The notes below the pieces were generated by a model that searched no databases, was not told the DNA's origin, and saw only the letters and a program-made list of their open reading frames with translations. Shown here piece by piece: positions 1-11,342 of a stretch of DNA of 64,000 nucleotides (position 1 is the stretch's first letter; each line of letters begins with the position of its first letter). Source of the stretch: Aquabacterium sp. J223 (GTDB taxonomy: Bacteria; Pseudomonadota; Gammaproteobacteria; Burkholderiales; Burkholderiaceae_C). The position numbers were made by a program, and so were the translations under genes. The DNA lies in NCBI RefSeq assembly GCF_024666615.1, contig NZ_CP088297.1, forward strand, positions 1,116,001 to 1,180,000. The letters are read 5' to 3'.

Positions 1-521
1 GTGCTGATGGGGCCGCTGCTCGGCCGCTTCGACTTCGACCTGCAGGGCCGGGTCGGCTTCGCCTACTCGCTGGTGGTGCTGATCATCGGGCTGCTGGTGG
101 CGCGCAAGATCGTCCACTCGCCCTTCGGCACCTCGCTGAAGGCGCTGCGCGACAACCGGCTGCGCGCCGGCGCCATCGGCGTCAACGTCAGCGCGCGGCT
201 GGCCGCGGTGTACGCGGTCAGCGGTGCGCTGGCCGGTGCGTCGGGCGCCCTGCTGGCGCAGACCACCGCCTTCGCCTCGCTGGACGTGCTCGACTTCCAC
301 CGCTCGGCCGACGTGCTGCTGATGCTGGTCATCGGCGGCACCGGCTACCTCTACGGCGGCATCTTCGGCGCCATCGCCTTCACCGCGCTGCGCGACGTGA
401 TCTCGGCGCTGACCCCGCAGTACTGGACCTTCTGGCTCGGCCTGTTCCTGGTGGTGCTGGTGATGGTCGGCCGCGACCGGCTGTTCCAGCCGCGCCGCTG
501 GTTCGGCAAGGGAGGACGGGC

Positions 522-525
<4 letters not shown>
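1..525 (+). CDS. livM: Branched-chain amino-acid ABC transporter permease LivM, 5' truncated by window edge
   Basis: Inner-membrane permease of a LivFGHMJ-type importer for leucine, isoleucine, valine or related substrates. About 174 residues of the C-terminal half are visible, against roughly 300-400 for a full LivM. Hydrophobic segments alternate with the family loop around residues 45-75, where Ala-Leu-Arg-Asp-Asn-Arg precedes a Gly-Val-Asn helix, the usual ATPase-coupling (EAA-like) region. The final basic tail is followed by an ATGA overlap with the ATP-binding gene, so the two are translationally coupled. The first codon in the window is not a credible start; the gene continues to the left. 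The substrate cannot be fixed because the binding protein is outside the window; urea- or amide-specific relatives exist. Confidence 0.88.
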
Positions 526-1275
<750 letters not shown>

Positions 1276-1283
<8 letters not shown>

Positions 1284-1986
1284 CGCCCTGCTGCAGGTCG
1301 ACCAGCTGCGCGCCGGCTACGGCGAGGCGGTGGTGCTCAACGGCATCAGCTTCACGCTGGACCGTGGCCAGTCGCTCGCGCTGCTGGGCCGCAACGGCAC
1401 CGGCAAGACCACGCTGATGAACAGCATCGTCGGCGTCACCCGCCGCCACGGCGGCAGCGTGCGGCTGAACGGCCAGGACCTGTCCACGGTGGCGCCGTTC
1501 AAGCGCGCCGAGGCCGGCATCGGCTGGGTGCCGCAGGAGCGCAACATCTTCAAGTCGCTGACGGTGGAGGAGAACCTCACCGCCGTCGCGCGGCCCGGGC
1601 CGTGGAACGTCAAGCGCGTCTACGAGATGTTCCCGCGGCTGCAGGAGCGGCGCTCGAACATGGGCAACCAGCTCTCCGGCGGCGAGCAGCAGATGCTGGC
1701 GGTGGCCCGGGCCCTGGTGCTCAACCCGTCGGTGCTGCTGCTCGACGAGCCGCTGGAAGGCCTGGCGCCCATCATCGTGGAAGAACTGCTGCGCGCCATC
1801 GCCCGCGTGGTGCGCGAGGAGGGCCTGTCGGCCATCATCGTCGAGCAGAACCCGCGCGCCATCCTCGGCATCACGCAGAAGGCCATCGTGCTCGACCGCG
1901 GCCTGGTGGTGCACGCCGACGACAGCGCCGAGCTGCTGCGCAACCCCGAGGTGCTCGAGCGCCACCTGGCGGTGGCGAAACATTGA
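1276..1986 (+). CDS. livF: Branched-chain amino-acid ABC transporter ATP-binding protein LivF
   Basis: Second ATPase of the Liv importer, 236 residues, normal length. Walker A GRNGTGKTT is at residues 38-46, the signature is LSGGEQQML, and Walker B is VLLLDEPLEGLAP, the LivF-specific version with the Glu-Gly-Leu-Ala-Pro tail. It starts within the 3' end of livG with an AAGGAG ribosome site about 6 bases upstream. It is the last gene of the operon here. Its TGA is followed directly by a GC-rich palindrome (see the repeat at 1985-2012). Confidence 0.95.
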
Positions 1987-2012
1987 CCCCCGGCCGTCTG
2001 GCGGCCGCCCCC
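1985..2012 (+). repeat. Palindromic 3' element fused to the livF stop codon
   Basis: TGA is followed by five C, then CGGCCG, a 5-base loop and CGGCCG, then CCCCC. The same arrangement, stop codon included, follows the HNH gene on the opposite strand at 2703-2730. It can fold as a short strong hairpin but lacks a T-tract. It may act as an mRNA 3' stabiliser or a weak terminator, or be a dispersed intergenic repeat. Only these two copies were matched by eye. Confidence 0.5.
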
Positions 2013-2118
2013 ACGGGGGACCCAAGCCGACCGGGAGACCCGGATCGCCTTGGGCCCGCTTGTCGAGACCGCTGCCCCTGGTCGCCCGCGGCGACCGGTC
2101 CCCACCGGGAGGGGTTCG

Positions 2119-2577
2119 CTAGCCCCGAGGGCCCTTCGTGACCCGCGTCTTGCCGCCGGTGGTCACCAGCAGCACCGGGTCGCCGGTGGCGAAGGTTTCC
2201 TGGCCCTGCGCCTGGATGATCGAGCGGCGCTCGCCGTTGCGCAGCTGGACCAGGATCTCCAGCGCGTTCTCGGTGGTGGTGCCGCGTTCGATGGCGTTGC
2301 CGGCCACCGCGCCGGCCACCGCGCCCAGCACCGTGCCGACGACCGCGCCGCGGCCACCACCGACGCTCGAGCCGGCCACGCCGCCGACCACGCCGCCGGC
2401 CGCGCCGCCGATGCCGGACTGGGTGCCGTCGACCTTCACCGGCCGCACCGACAGCACGGTCGCGTCCTGCACGGTGGACAGCCGCTGCGCGTCGCCGCGC
2501 TGCACGACGTCGGGGCTGGTGGTGGAGCAGGCGGCCAGGGCCAGCACCAGGGGAATGAGGATGAGCGGCTTCTTCAT
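2119..2577 (-). CDS. Glycine-zipper outer-membrane lipoprotein (SlyB/OsmB-like)
   Basis: Small exported lipoprotein of 152 residues. The N-terminus MKKPLILIPLVLALAACSTT is a type II signal peptide with lipobox LAAC, so the mature protein would begin at a lipidated Cys. Residues about 55-100 are Gly/Ala-rich with repeated GxxxG spacing, the glycine-zipper 2TM domain of the SlyB / Rickettsia 17-kDa antigen type. A short beta-rich tail follows. ATG 2577 is preferred over an in-frame ATG four codons upstream because GGAG lies 6 bases before it and the signal peptide begins there. It probably sits in the outer-membrane inner leaflet with a structural or stress role; no specific function can be given. 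It stands alone, convergent with livF. Confidence 0.82.
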   Translation of the reverse strand: MKKPLILIPLVLALAACSTTSPDVVQRGDAQRLSTVQDATVLSVRPVKVDGTQSGIGGAAGGVVGGVAGSSVGGGRGAVVGTVLGAVAGAVAGNAIERGTTTENALEILVQLRNGERRSIIQAQGQETFATGDPVLLVTTGGKTRVTKGPRG

Positions 2578-2702
2578 GGGGAACTCCAACGCCGGCCACG
2601 TGCCGACGGACGACAGACCAGCAGTCTAGGACCGCCGCGTCAACGGTTGGTTTCCGCGTGAGGCGACCGATGTCCCCGTGCGACAGGTCGTCCACGACGG
2701 CC

Positions 2703-2730
2703 AGGGGCGGCCGCCTACGGCCGGGGGTCA
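2703..2730 (-). repeat. Palindromic 3' element fused to the HNH stop codon
   Basis: Read on the minus strand: TGA, five C, CGGCCG, a 4-base loop, CGGCCG, then CCCC. It matches the element after livF including the position of the stop codon. Similar short palindromes are common between genes in Burkholderiales, though I recall this only in general terms. Confidence 0.5.
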
Positions 2731-3285
2731 ACCGTGCAAGCGGCTCGTCCGCGGCACGCTTGCCAGCAGGAACTCCATCTGGTCGGCCAGGATGCGGCGG
2801 CCGCGCAGGATCATGTCCTCGTGCAGGTTGGGCACGTAGGGCAGGTACATCAGCGTCATGCGCGCCTCTTCGGGCAGGCGGTTGCCCTTGCGGCCGTTGC
2901 AGGAGCGGCAGGCCGTGATGCAGTTCATCCAGCTGTCCTTGCCGCCGCGCGACGTCGGCACGATGTGCTCACGGGTCAGCGTGTCGAAGCCGAAGCGGCC
3001 GCCGCAGTAGGCGCACAGGTGCCGGTCGCGCACGAAGAGCTTGGTGTTGGTGATGGTCGGCACCTGCCGCCAGGCCCGGCTGGGCACCGCGCCGCGCACG
3101 GCGATGATGGGGTGCACCTCGATGCGCGACTGCAGGCCGGTGGTGCGCTGGATGCCGCCGCGCAGCACGTGCAACGGACGCCCCAGCGTCCAGGCGACGC
3201 CGTCGCTGGCGTAGAGTGCCGCCGCTTCCCTGGCGTTGAGCCAGGCCTGCGGTCGGCCGGAGACATCGAGCTGCAGCACGTCCAT
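2728..3285 (-). CDS. HNH endonuclease family protein
   Basis: Protein of 185 residues with a C-terminal HNH nuclease fold. A zinc-knuckle pair CAYC and CRSC flanks the core EHIVPTSRGG, in which the His and later Asn (SWMNCITAC, CNGRKGN) form the HNH triad. The N-terminal 90 residues resemble the region that precedes HNH in stand-alone chromosomal HNH proteins of beta-proteobacteria. These are not toxins and not intron-borne; their substrate is unknown. The start at 3285 gives MDVLQLDVSGRP, the usual family N-terminus, with AAGGA about 12 bases upstream. The neighbouring protease gene is divergent. Confidence 0.85.
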   Translation of the reverse strand: MDVLQLDVSGRPQAWLNAREAAALYASDGVAWTLGRPLHVLRGGIQRTTGLQSRIEVHPIIAVRGAVPSRAWRQVPTITNTKLFVRDRHLCAYCGGRFGFDTLTREHIVPTSRGGKDSWMNCITACRSCNGRKGNRLPEEARMTLMYLPYVPNLHEDMILRGRRILADQMEFLLASVPRTSRLHG

Positions 3286-3381
3286 GGCGCGACACGTGTC
3301 CTTCTCGTCGAGAGACGGTGGAGGGTGCCGGCACGCTGCCTGCAAGTCGCCTGCCGGCTGCACCAAGGATAGCGGACGACG

Positions 3382-4837
3382 GTGACCCACCACAACGCTC
3401 GGGCTGACGCACCGCCGTCGCGGGGGCCGGGGTGCGGCCGTCGCGCGCGGTGGTCGCTGGTTTTGGGGGTGGTGCTGCTGCTGACCGGCCTGGTGCCCAT
3501 CGCCGCCCGCGCGCAGCGCGCCGCGCCCGCACCCGCGGTGCCGGCCGCGGCCTCGGCGCCCGAGGCCGCCGGCCCGCCCGCCAGCGCCGCCCCGGTGCCG
3601 GAACCATCGCCGTCCGGCCAGCGGGCGTTCGAGGCGGCGCGGCCGCGGCTGGTGCAGGTGCGCACGCTGCTCAAGGGCCAGGACAGCCAGGCCTCGGTCG
3701 GCTCCGGGTTCCTGGTCAGCGAGCAGGGCCACCTGATCAGCAACTGGCACGTGGTCAGCGACTACGCGCTGCAGCCGCAGCGCTACCGGCTGGTCTACGC
3801 CACCGCCGACGGCAGCCAGGGCGACCTGGAGCTGGTCGACATCGACGTGGTGCACGACCTGGCACTGCTGCGGCCGGCCCAGTCCGGCGCGTTGAGTGGC
3901 CGCGGCGCGCTGCCGTTCCGGCCGCCGGCGCTGCCGCTGGCGCGTGGCGAGCGGCTGCACGCGCTGGGCAACCCGCTGGACGTCGGCTTCGCCGTCACCG
4001 AGGGCGCCTACAACGGCCTGGCCGCGCGCAGCTTCGTGCCGACCATCTTCTTCGGCGGGGCGTTGAGCGGCGGCATGAGCGGTGGTCCGGCGCTCGACGA
4101 ACGCGGCCGCGTCATCGGCGTCAACGTCGCCACCCGGCGCGACGGCGCGCTGGTCAGCTTCCTCGTGCCCGCGGGCTTCGCCCAGGCGCTGCTGGAACGC
4201 GGCCGCGACCGGGCGCCGCTGGCGCTGCCGGCCTGGGGCGAGGTCACCGAGCAGCTGACCGCGCACCAGCAGGCGCTGACCGACGCCTTCATCGCCCGCC
4301 GCTGGCGCGACGCCCGCCACCCGCTGTACCGCCTGCCGCTGCCGGCCGAGGACTTCCTGCGCTGCTGGGGCCGCGGCAGCAGCCCCGATGCGGTCGGCCT
4401 GGAGTTCGAGCGCTCGGACTGCGAGATGGACGCCCGGGTCTACGTCGGCCGCGGCTTCGGCACCGCCTTCCTGGCCACGCGCTACGAGGCGCTGGACGGC
4501 CGGCGCCTGGGCGCGCTGCGCTTCGCCCAGCGCTACTCCGCCGGCTTCGCCAACGAGTACTTCGGCCAGAAGACGGCCTGGCTGACCGCGCCGCAGTGCA
4601 GCGAGCGCTTCATCGACCGCGGCGTGCCGCTGCGCGCGGTGATGTGCCTGCGCGCGCACAAGCGGCTGCCGGGGCTCTACGACCTCGCCCTGCTGGTGGC
4701 CACGGTGGACCAGTCCACCGCCGGCGTGCAGGCGCGCTTCGACGCGCAGGGCGTGAGCGCGGCCAACGCGCGGCGGCTGGCCGCGCACTACCTCAACGGC
4801 ATCGGATGGCGCCCATCGCCGCAGACCCTCAACCCCC
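3382..4837 (+). CDS. Exported trypsin-like serine protease; frame lost near its end, probably N-terminal half of a protease-FHA fusion
   Basis: GTG start, then a basic N-terminus and one hydrophobic segment (residues about 24-45), so it is secreted or membrane-anchored. An Ala/Pro-rich linker leads to an S1-type (trypsin/DegP-like) protease domain with the triad His123 (SNWHVV), Asp159 (VHDLALL) and Ser233 (GGMSGGPAL). Residues about 285-475 are a conserved-looking C-terminal domain with several Cys and no name I can assign. The reading frame has no stop where the domain ends. It runs on as shadow-like Arg/Pro/Ala-rich sequence to 6063. The next reading frame carries meaningful sequence (GRSRLALIEVLDRDGQ) from about 4838 into the FHA gene. 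Removing one C from the C5 run at 4833-4837 would join both into a protein of about 810 residues. Confidence 0.72.
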
Positions 4838-4864
4838 GGCCGGTCGCGACTCGCGCTGATCGAG

Positions 4865-5815
4865 GTGCTGGACCGCGACGGCCAGGTGCGCCGTTGCGAG
4901 CCGGTGCGCGCCTGGCCGTGGCGCATCGGCCGCGGCTTCGACTGCGACCTGGTGCTCGACGACCCGCACGTCGCGGAGCAGCACGCCAGCCTGGACCTGG
5001 GCGAGGACGGCGTGCCCTGGCTCACCGTCGGGGCCACCCGCAACGGCGTGCAGTGGGACCGGCGCACGCTGATGCCGGGCGAGACGGTGGCGCTGGACTC
5101 GGGCCCGAACCGGGCCTTCGACCTCGGCGGCCTGCGTCTGAGGCTGCGAATGCCCGGCGACGCGGTGGAGCCGGAACGCTCGCTGGCCCTGGCCCCCGAA
5201 GGGGTGCGATGGTGGCCGACGCTGGCGGCCGGCCTGGCGCTGTGGGCGCTGGTGCTGGCGCAGCACGCGGTGGCGCTGGACCCCGGCGCCGGCCTGCGCG
5301 ACTGGCTGGTGCCGGCGCTGGCGCTGCCGCTCGGGCTGCTGGCCTGGGCGGCGCTGTGGGCCTTCAGCTCGCGGCTGCTGCAGCGCCGGTTCGTGCTGGT
5401 GCCGCACCTGGCGCTGGTCTGCCGCGGCGCGCTGGTGCTGGCGCTGGCCGACCTGTTGCTGCCGGTGCTGGCCTACGCGCTGGCCTGGCCCTGGATCGCC
5501 CGCATCACGCCGGCGCTGCTGGCCACCATCGTCGGGGCCACCGTCTACGCCCACGCCCTGCGGGTGGTGCCGCTCAAGCGCACCGTGCTGGCCGCCGGCG
5601 TGGGCGGCTGCCTGCTCATCGCCGGCGCGGTGGTGGCGACGCTGAACCACCAGCGCAGCGACCGCATCTTCGACCAGCTCTACCTGTCGGTGCTGCCGCC
5701 GCCGGCGTTCCGGCTGGCGCCGGCGCTGCCGCCGGACGCGCTGCTCGACGAACTGCCGGCGCTGCAGAAGTCGCTGGCGCGGCAACTGCCCGCCGAGGTG
5801 GAGGACGAGCCCTAA
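4865..5815 (+). CDS. FHA-domain membrane protein (possibly C-terminal half of the preceding protease)
   Basis: 316 residues if translation begins at GTG 4865, the only candidate start in this frame. An FHA phosphothreonine-binding domain occupies residues about 15-95. It shows the family marks IGRGFDCDLVLDDP, HVAEQHASL and the RNGVQWD / LMPGE turn. Residues about 120-260 hold four or five hydrophobic membrane segments, and a polar tail of about 60 residues follows. FHA-like sequence already begins upstream of the GTG (ALIEVLDRDG), which suggests the gene is not independent but fused to the protease across a one-base frameshift. It could couple protease activity to a phospho-signal at the inner membrane; that is inference. 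Confidence 0.75.
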   Translation: MLDRDGQVRRCEPVRAWPWRIGRGFDCDLVLDDPHVAEQHASLDLGEDGVPWLTVGATRNGVQWDRRTLMPGETVALDSGPNRAFDLGGLRLRLRMPGDAVEPERSLALAPEGVRWWPTLAAGLALWALVLAQHAVALDPGAGLRDWLVPALALPLGLLAWAALWAFSSRLLQRRFVLVPHLALVCRGALVLALADLLLPVLAYALAWPWIARITPALLATIVGATVYAHALRVVPLKRTVLAAGVGGCLLIAGAVVATLNHQRSDRIFDQLYLSVLPPPAFRLAPALPPDALLDELPALQKSLARQLPAEVEDEP

Positions 5816-5823
5816 AAAAGACT

Positions 5824-5852
5824 TGCCCGGGGGTCGCCGTCGTGTGCAGAAT
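5824..5852 (+). promoter_or_regulatory. Candidate promoter of the tetR / beta-oxidation operon
   Basis: TTGCCC (5824-5829) and CAGAAT (5847-5852) are separated by 17 bases. The likely transcription start would fall inside the palindrome at 5854-5865, as expected for a repressor-controlled promoter. The hexamers are only moderate matches to sigma-70 consensus. Confidence 0.4.
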
Positions 5853-5853
5853 A

Positions 5854-5865
5854 GAACGATCGTTC
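5854..5865. promoter_or_regulatory. Perfect 12-bp palindrome, probable TetR operator
   Basis: GAACGATCGTTC is a perfect inverted repeat 20 bases before the tetR GTG start, overlapping the expected transcription start. Palindromes of the AACGnnCGTT type are usual for TetR regulators of fatty-acid degradation in beta-proteobacteria (PsrA/FadR-like), known to me as a family pattern. Binding by the adjacent TetR is inferred from position. Confidence 0.7.
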
Positions 5866-5885
5866 GTTTCTTTTTTCTGCCCGCC

Positions 5886-6593
5886 GTGCCTGCCTCCCAC
5901 CCTTCGGCGCCCTCGCGCAAACCCGCGCAGACGGCCGCCCAGCGCGCGCTGCAGAAGGGCCAGCAGACGCGCGCCACCATCCTCGACGGGGCGCTGTCGC
6001 TGGCCGCGCAGGTCGGGCTGGAGGGCCTGTCCATCGGCGCGCTGGCCGAGGTCTGCGGCATGAGCAAATCGGGTGTCTTCGCCCACTTCGGCTCCCGCGA
6101 GGACCTGCAGATCGCCGTCATCCGCGAGTACCACGACCGCTTCGAGCGCGAGGTCTTCTTCCCCGCGCTGGACCAGCCGCGCGGCCTGCCGCGGCTGACC
6201 GCGCTGTTCCAGCGCTGGGTGCACAAGGTGTCGGAGGAGATCGACTCCGGCTGCATCTACATCAGCGGCGCGGTCGAGTTCGACGACCGGCCGGGCCCGG
6301 TGCGCGACGCGCTGGCCGGCATGGTCAGCGCCTGGCAGTCGGCGATGGAGCGGGCGATCCGCCTGGCCATCGACGAGGGCCACCTGCGCGCCGACACCGA
6401 CCCGCTGCAGCTGCTGTTCGAGCTGCACGGGCTGGTGCTGGCCCTCCACCACGACGCCCGCTTCCTGCGCCACCCCGAGGCGCCTCAGCGCGCCCGGGCC
6501 GGCTTCGAGAACGTGCTGTCGCGCCACCGGGTGGCGGCCGAGGTGACCGCCGTCCGAAGCACGCGGCGGGCCGACCGCGCCGTGGCCCGCTGA
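5886..6593 (+). CDS. TetR-family transcriptional regulator of the beta-oxidation operon
   Basis: 235 residues from GTG 5886. An upstream in-frame GTG at 5823 would place the operator palindrome inside the gene, so the later start is preferred. The N-terminal helix-turn-helix spans about residues 22-68 with the TetR signature (TRATILDGALSLAAQVG, then LAEVCGMSKSGVFAHFGSRE). The C-terminal ligand domain starts after residue 80. It contains GCIYISGAVEFDDRPGPVRDAL, typical of regulators found beside acyl-CoA dehydrogenases. It is followed after 48 bases by the dehydrogenase gene on the same strand. Likely role: represses its own operon until an acyl-CoA ligand releases it. The ligand is inference. 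Confidence 0.88.
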   Translation: MPASHPSAPSRKPAQTAAQRALQKGQQTRATILDGALSLAAQVGLEGLSIGALAEVCGMSKSGVFAHFGSREDLQIAVIREYHDRFEREVFFPALDQPRGLPRLTALFQRWVHKVSEEIDSGCIYISGAVEFDDRPGPVRDALAGMVSAWQSAMERAIRLAIDEGHLRADTDPLQLLFELHGLVLALHHDARFLRHPEAPQRARAGFENVLSRHRVAAEVTAVRSTRRADRAVAR

Positions 6594-6641
6594 ACCGCCT
6601 CACCACCCCTCTTCACACTCGTTCCCGTCGGGAGACCCACC

Positions 6642-8431
<1,790 letters not shown>

Positions 8432-8432
<1 letters not shown>

Positions 8433-8878
8433 TGCGTGCCCTCAGCCTGCTGCTCGCCGCCGTGGCGTGGCTGGGTGCCGGCGCCGCCGCCGCCCAGACC
8501 ACCCCGGTCGGCCTGTGGAAGACGATCGACGACGCCAGCGGCAAGGAAAAGGCGCTGGTGCGGGTGAGCGAGGCCGGCGGCGTGCTGTCGGCCCGCATCG
8601 AGCGGCTGTTCAACCCGTCCACGCCGAACCCGGTGTGCGGAAACTGCGCCGACGACCGCAAGGGCCAGCCGGTGACCGGCCTGCAGATCGTGCGCGGCGT
8701 CAGGCAGGACGCCGGTGACGCGATGGCCTGGTCCGGCGGCGAGATCCTGGACCCGGAGAACGGCAGGACCTATCGTGTGCGCCTGAAGCCCATCGACGGC
8801 GGCCAGCGGCTGGAGGTGCGCGGCTACATCGGCACCCCGATGCTCGGCCGCACCCAGACCTGGCAGCGCGTCGAGTGA
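8432..8878 (+). CDS. Exported DUF2147 family protein
   Basis: 148 residues. The start overlaps the dehydrogenase stop as TGATG, so it is translationally coupled. The signal peptide is MRALSLLLAAVAWLGAGAAA with cleavage near Ala-Ala-Gln. The mature part has the DUF2147 pattern: PVGLWKTIDDASGKEKALVRV at the start, a CGNC pair, GGEILDPENGRTYRVRL and a final GYIGTPMLGRTQTWQR beta-hairpin. These periplasmic small beta-barrel-like proteins have no established function. They are recurrently found inside beta-oxidation operons of Burkholderiales, which suggests a role in fatty-acid handling at the envelope (inference). Confidence 0.88.
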
Positions 8879-8913
8879 CGGCGCCACCCGACCCACGATC
8901 CACCGGAGAACCC

Positions 8914-11322
8914 ATGTCCCGATTCGTCATCCGCAAGGTCGCCGTGCTCGGCGCCGGCGTCATGGGCGCGCAGATCGCCGCCCACCTCGTCAACGTCCGC
9001 GTGCCGGTGGTGCTGTTCGACCTGCCCGCCAAGGAAGGCCCCAAGAGCGCGATCGCCCTCAAGGCCATCGAGGGCCTGAAGAAGCTGAAGCCGGCGCCGC
9101 TGGGCCTGCCCGAGGACGCCGCGCTGATCCAGCCCGCCAACTACGAGGAGCACCTGTCGCTGCTCGGCCAGTGCGACCTGGTGATCGAGGCCATCGCCGA
9201 ACGCATGGACTGGAAGCGCGACCTCTACGAGCGGATCGCCGCGCACGTCGCGCCGCACGCCATCCTGGCGTCCAACACCTCGGGCCTGTCGATCACCGCG
9301 CTGTCCAACGCGCTCCCCGAGGCGCTGCGCCCGCGCTTCTGCGGCGTGCACTTCTTCAACCCGCCGCGCTACATGTCGCTGGTGGAGCTGATCCCGACGC
9401 CCGACACGCAGCCGCAGATCCTCGACCAGCTGGAGACCTTCGTCACCACGGGCCTCGGCAAGAGCGTGCTGCGCGCCAAGGACACGCCCAACTTCATCGC
9501 CAACCGCATCGGCATCGCCGGCATGCTGGCGACGATGGTGGAGGCCGAGAAGTTCGGCCTGACCTACGACGTGGTCGACGACCTCACCGGCAAGAAGCTG
9601 GGCCGGGCCAGCTCGGGCACCTTCCGCACCGCGGACGTGGTCGGCCTGGACACCATGGCCCACGTCATCAGGACGCTGCAGGACAACCTGCAGGACGACC
9701 CGTTCTTCCCGATGTACGGCACGCCCAAGGTGCTGGCCGGGCTGATGGAGAAGGGCGCCCTCGGCCAGAAGACCGGCGCCGGCTTCTTCAAGAAGGTGGG
9801 CAAGGACATCCTGCGGCTCGACCCCGCCGCCAATGGAGGACAAGGCGACTACGTGCCGGCCGGCGGCAAGGCCGACGAGATCGTCGGCCGCATCCTGAAG
9901 AAGCCGGTGGCCGAGCGGCTGAAGCTGCTGCGCGAATCGGGCAACCCGCAGGCGCAGTTCCTGTGGGCCATCCTGCGCGACGGCTTCCACTACGCCGCGG
10001 TGCACCTGGAATCGATCGCCGACACCGCCCGCGACGTCGACTTCGCCATGCGCTGGGGCTTCGGCGCGGCGCAGGGCCCGTTCGAGATCTGGCAGCAGGC
10101 GGGCTGGACGCAGGTGGCGCAGTGGATCGCCGACGACATCGCCGCCGGCAAGGCGCTGTCCACCGCGCCGCTGCCGGCCTGGGTGACCAGCGGCCCGGTG
10201 GCCGAGGCGGGCGGCGTGCACACGAAGGACGGCTCCTGGTCGCCCGCGCGCCAGGCCTTCGTGCCGCAGAACGACCTGCCCGTCTACCGCCGCCAGCCCT
10301 TCCGCCAGGACGTCGCCGGCTCGGGGGCGGTCGATCCGGCCAAGGCCGGCACCACGGTCCACGAGGACGACTCGGTGCGGCTGTGGACGCTGGACCCGGC
10401 GGTGGTCATCGTGTCGATCAAGACCAAGATGCACGCCATCGGCCCGGGCGTCATCGAAGGGCTGACCAAGGCGGTGGCGCTGGCCGAGCGCGAGCACGAC
10501 GGCGTGGTCATCTGGTCGGGCGACGAGCCGTTCTCGGCCGGTGCCGACCTGCAGGCCATGCTGCCGGCCTTCATGGCCGGCGGCGCCAAGGCCATCGCGC
10601 CGGAGGAGAAGAAGCTCCAGGACGCCATGCTGCGCCTCCGCTACGCCACCGTGCCGGTGGTGGCCGCCGTCCGCGGCATGGCGCTCGGCGGCGGCTGCGA
10701 GCTGGCGGTGCACGCCGCGCGGCGCGTGGCCGCGATGGAAAGCTACATGGGCCTGGTGGAGGTGGGCGTGGGCCTCATCCCCGGCGGCGGCGGCCTGGCC
10801 TACATCGCCCGCCGCGCGGCCGAGATGGCGAACGCCGGCAAGGCCGGCGCCGACCTGCTGCCCTTCCTGCGCGAGGGCTTCCAGAACGCGGCCATGGCCA
10901 AGGTCGGCACCAGCGCGCTGGAGAGCCAGGCGCTGGGCTACCTGGTCGAGGGCGACGTCATCGTGCCGCACAAGGACGAGCTGCTGTTCGTCGCCATCGA
11001 GCAGGCCAAGGCGATGGCCGCCTCCGGCTGGCGGCCGCCGCTGGCCAGGCCCTTCCCGGTGGCCGGCCGGTCGGCCATCGCCACCATCAAGGGCCAGCTG
11101 GTCAACCTGCGCGACGGCGGCTTCGTCAGCGCGCACGACTTCCACATCGCCAGCCTCATCGCCGAGGTGGTGTGCGGCGGCGACGTCGACGCCGGCTCGC
11201 TGGTCACCGAGGAGTACCTGATGGCGCTGGAGCGGCAGCGCTTCTGCGGCCTGCTGGAGCACCCGAAGACCCAGGAACGGATCATGGGCTTCCTGCAGAC
11301 CGGCAAGCCCGTCAGGAACTGA
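8914..11322 (+). CDS. 3-hydroxyacyl-CoA dehydrogenase / enoyl-CoA hydratase (FadB/FadN-like)
   Basis: Bifunctional beta-oxidation enzyme, 802 residues. The order is dehydrogenase first, hydratase last (FadN-like), the reverse of E. coli FadB. An NAD-binding Rossmann motif GAGVMG is at residues 13-18, followed by SNTSGLSI and FCGVHFFNPPRYM of the 3-hydroxyacyl-CoA dehydrogenase and its C-terminal helical domains. The crotonase module is in the last third, with the oxyanion segment FSAGADLQAM and the ALGGGCELAVHA / LVEVGVGLIPGGGG stretch. ATG 8914 has GGAG 8 bases upstream, better than an in-frame ATG at 8875. It precedes the thiolase by 20 bases, as expected for an alpha2-beta2 complex. Confidence 0.92.
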   Translation: MSRFVIRKVAVLGAGVMGAQIAAHLVNVRVPVVLFDLPAKEGPKSAIALKAIEGLKKLKPAPLGLPEDAALIQPANYEEHLSLLGQCDLVIEAIAERMDWKRDLYERIAAHVAPHAILASNTSGLSITALSNALPEALRPRFCGVHFFNPPRYMSLVELIPTPDTQPQILDQLETFVTTGLGKSVLRAKDTPNFIANRIGIAGMLATMVEAEKFGLTYDVVDDLTGKKLGRASSGTFRTADVVGLDTMAHVIRTLQDNLQDDPFFPMYGTPKVLAGLMEKGALGQKTGAGFFKKVGKDILRLDPAANGGQGDYVPAGGKADEIVGRILKKPVAERLKLLRESGNPQAQFLWAILRDGFHYAAVHLESIADTARDVDFAMRWGFGAAQGPFEIWQQAGWTQVAQWIADDIAAGKALSTAPLPAWVTSGPVAEAGGVHTKDGSWSPARQAFVPQNDLPVYRRQPFRQDVAGSGAVDPAKAGTTVHEDDSVRLWTLDPAVVIVSIKTKMHAIGPGVIEGLTKAVALAEREHDGVVIWSGDEPFSAGADLQAMLPAFMAGGAKAIAPEEKKLQDAMLRLRYATVPVVAAVRGMALGGGCELAVHAARRVAAMESYMGLVEVGVGLIPGGGGLAYIARRAAEMANAGKAGADLLPFLREGFQNAAMAKVGTSALESQALGYLVEGDVIVPHKDELLFVAIEQAKAMAASGWRPPLARPFPVAGRSAIATIKGQLVNLRDGGFVSAHDFHIASLIAEVVCGGDVDAGSLVTEEYLMALERQRFCGLLEHPKTQERIMGFLQTGKPVRN

Positions 11323-11342
11323 GCGACGACAAGGACACCATC

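Noticed and set aside
4838-6063. Continuation of the protease frame to 6063, giving an 893-residue protein
   Set aside because: After about 4840 the text is Arg/Ala/Gly/Pro-rich without motifs and overlaps the FHA and tetR genes in another frame, so it is a run-on and not a real C-terminus.
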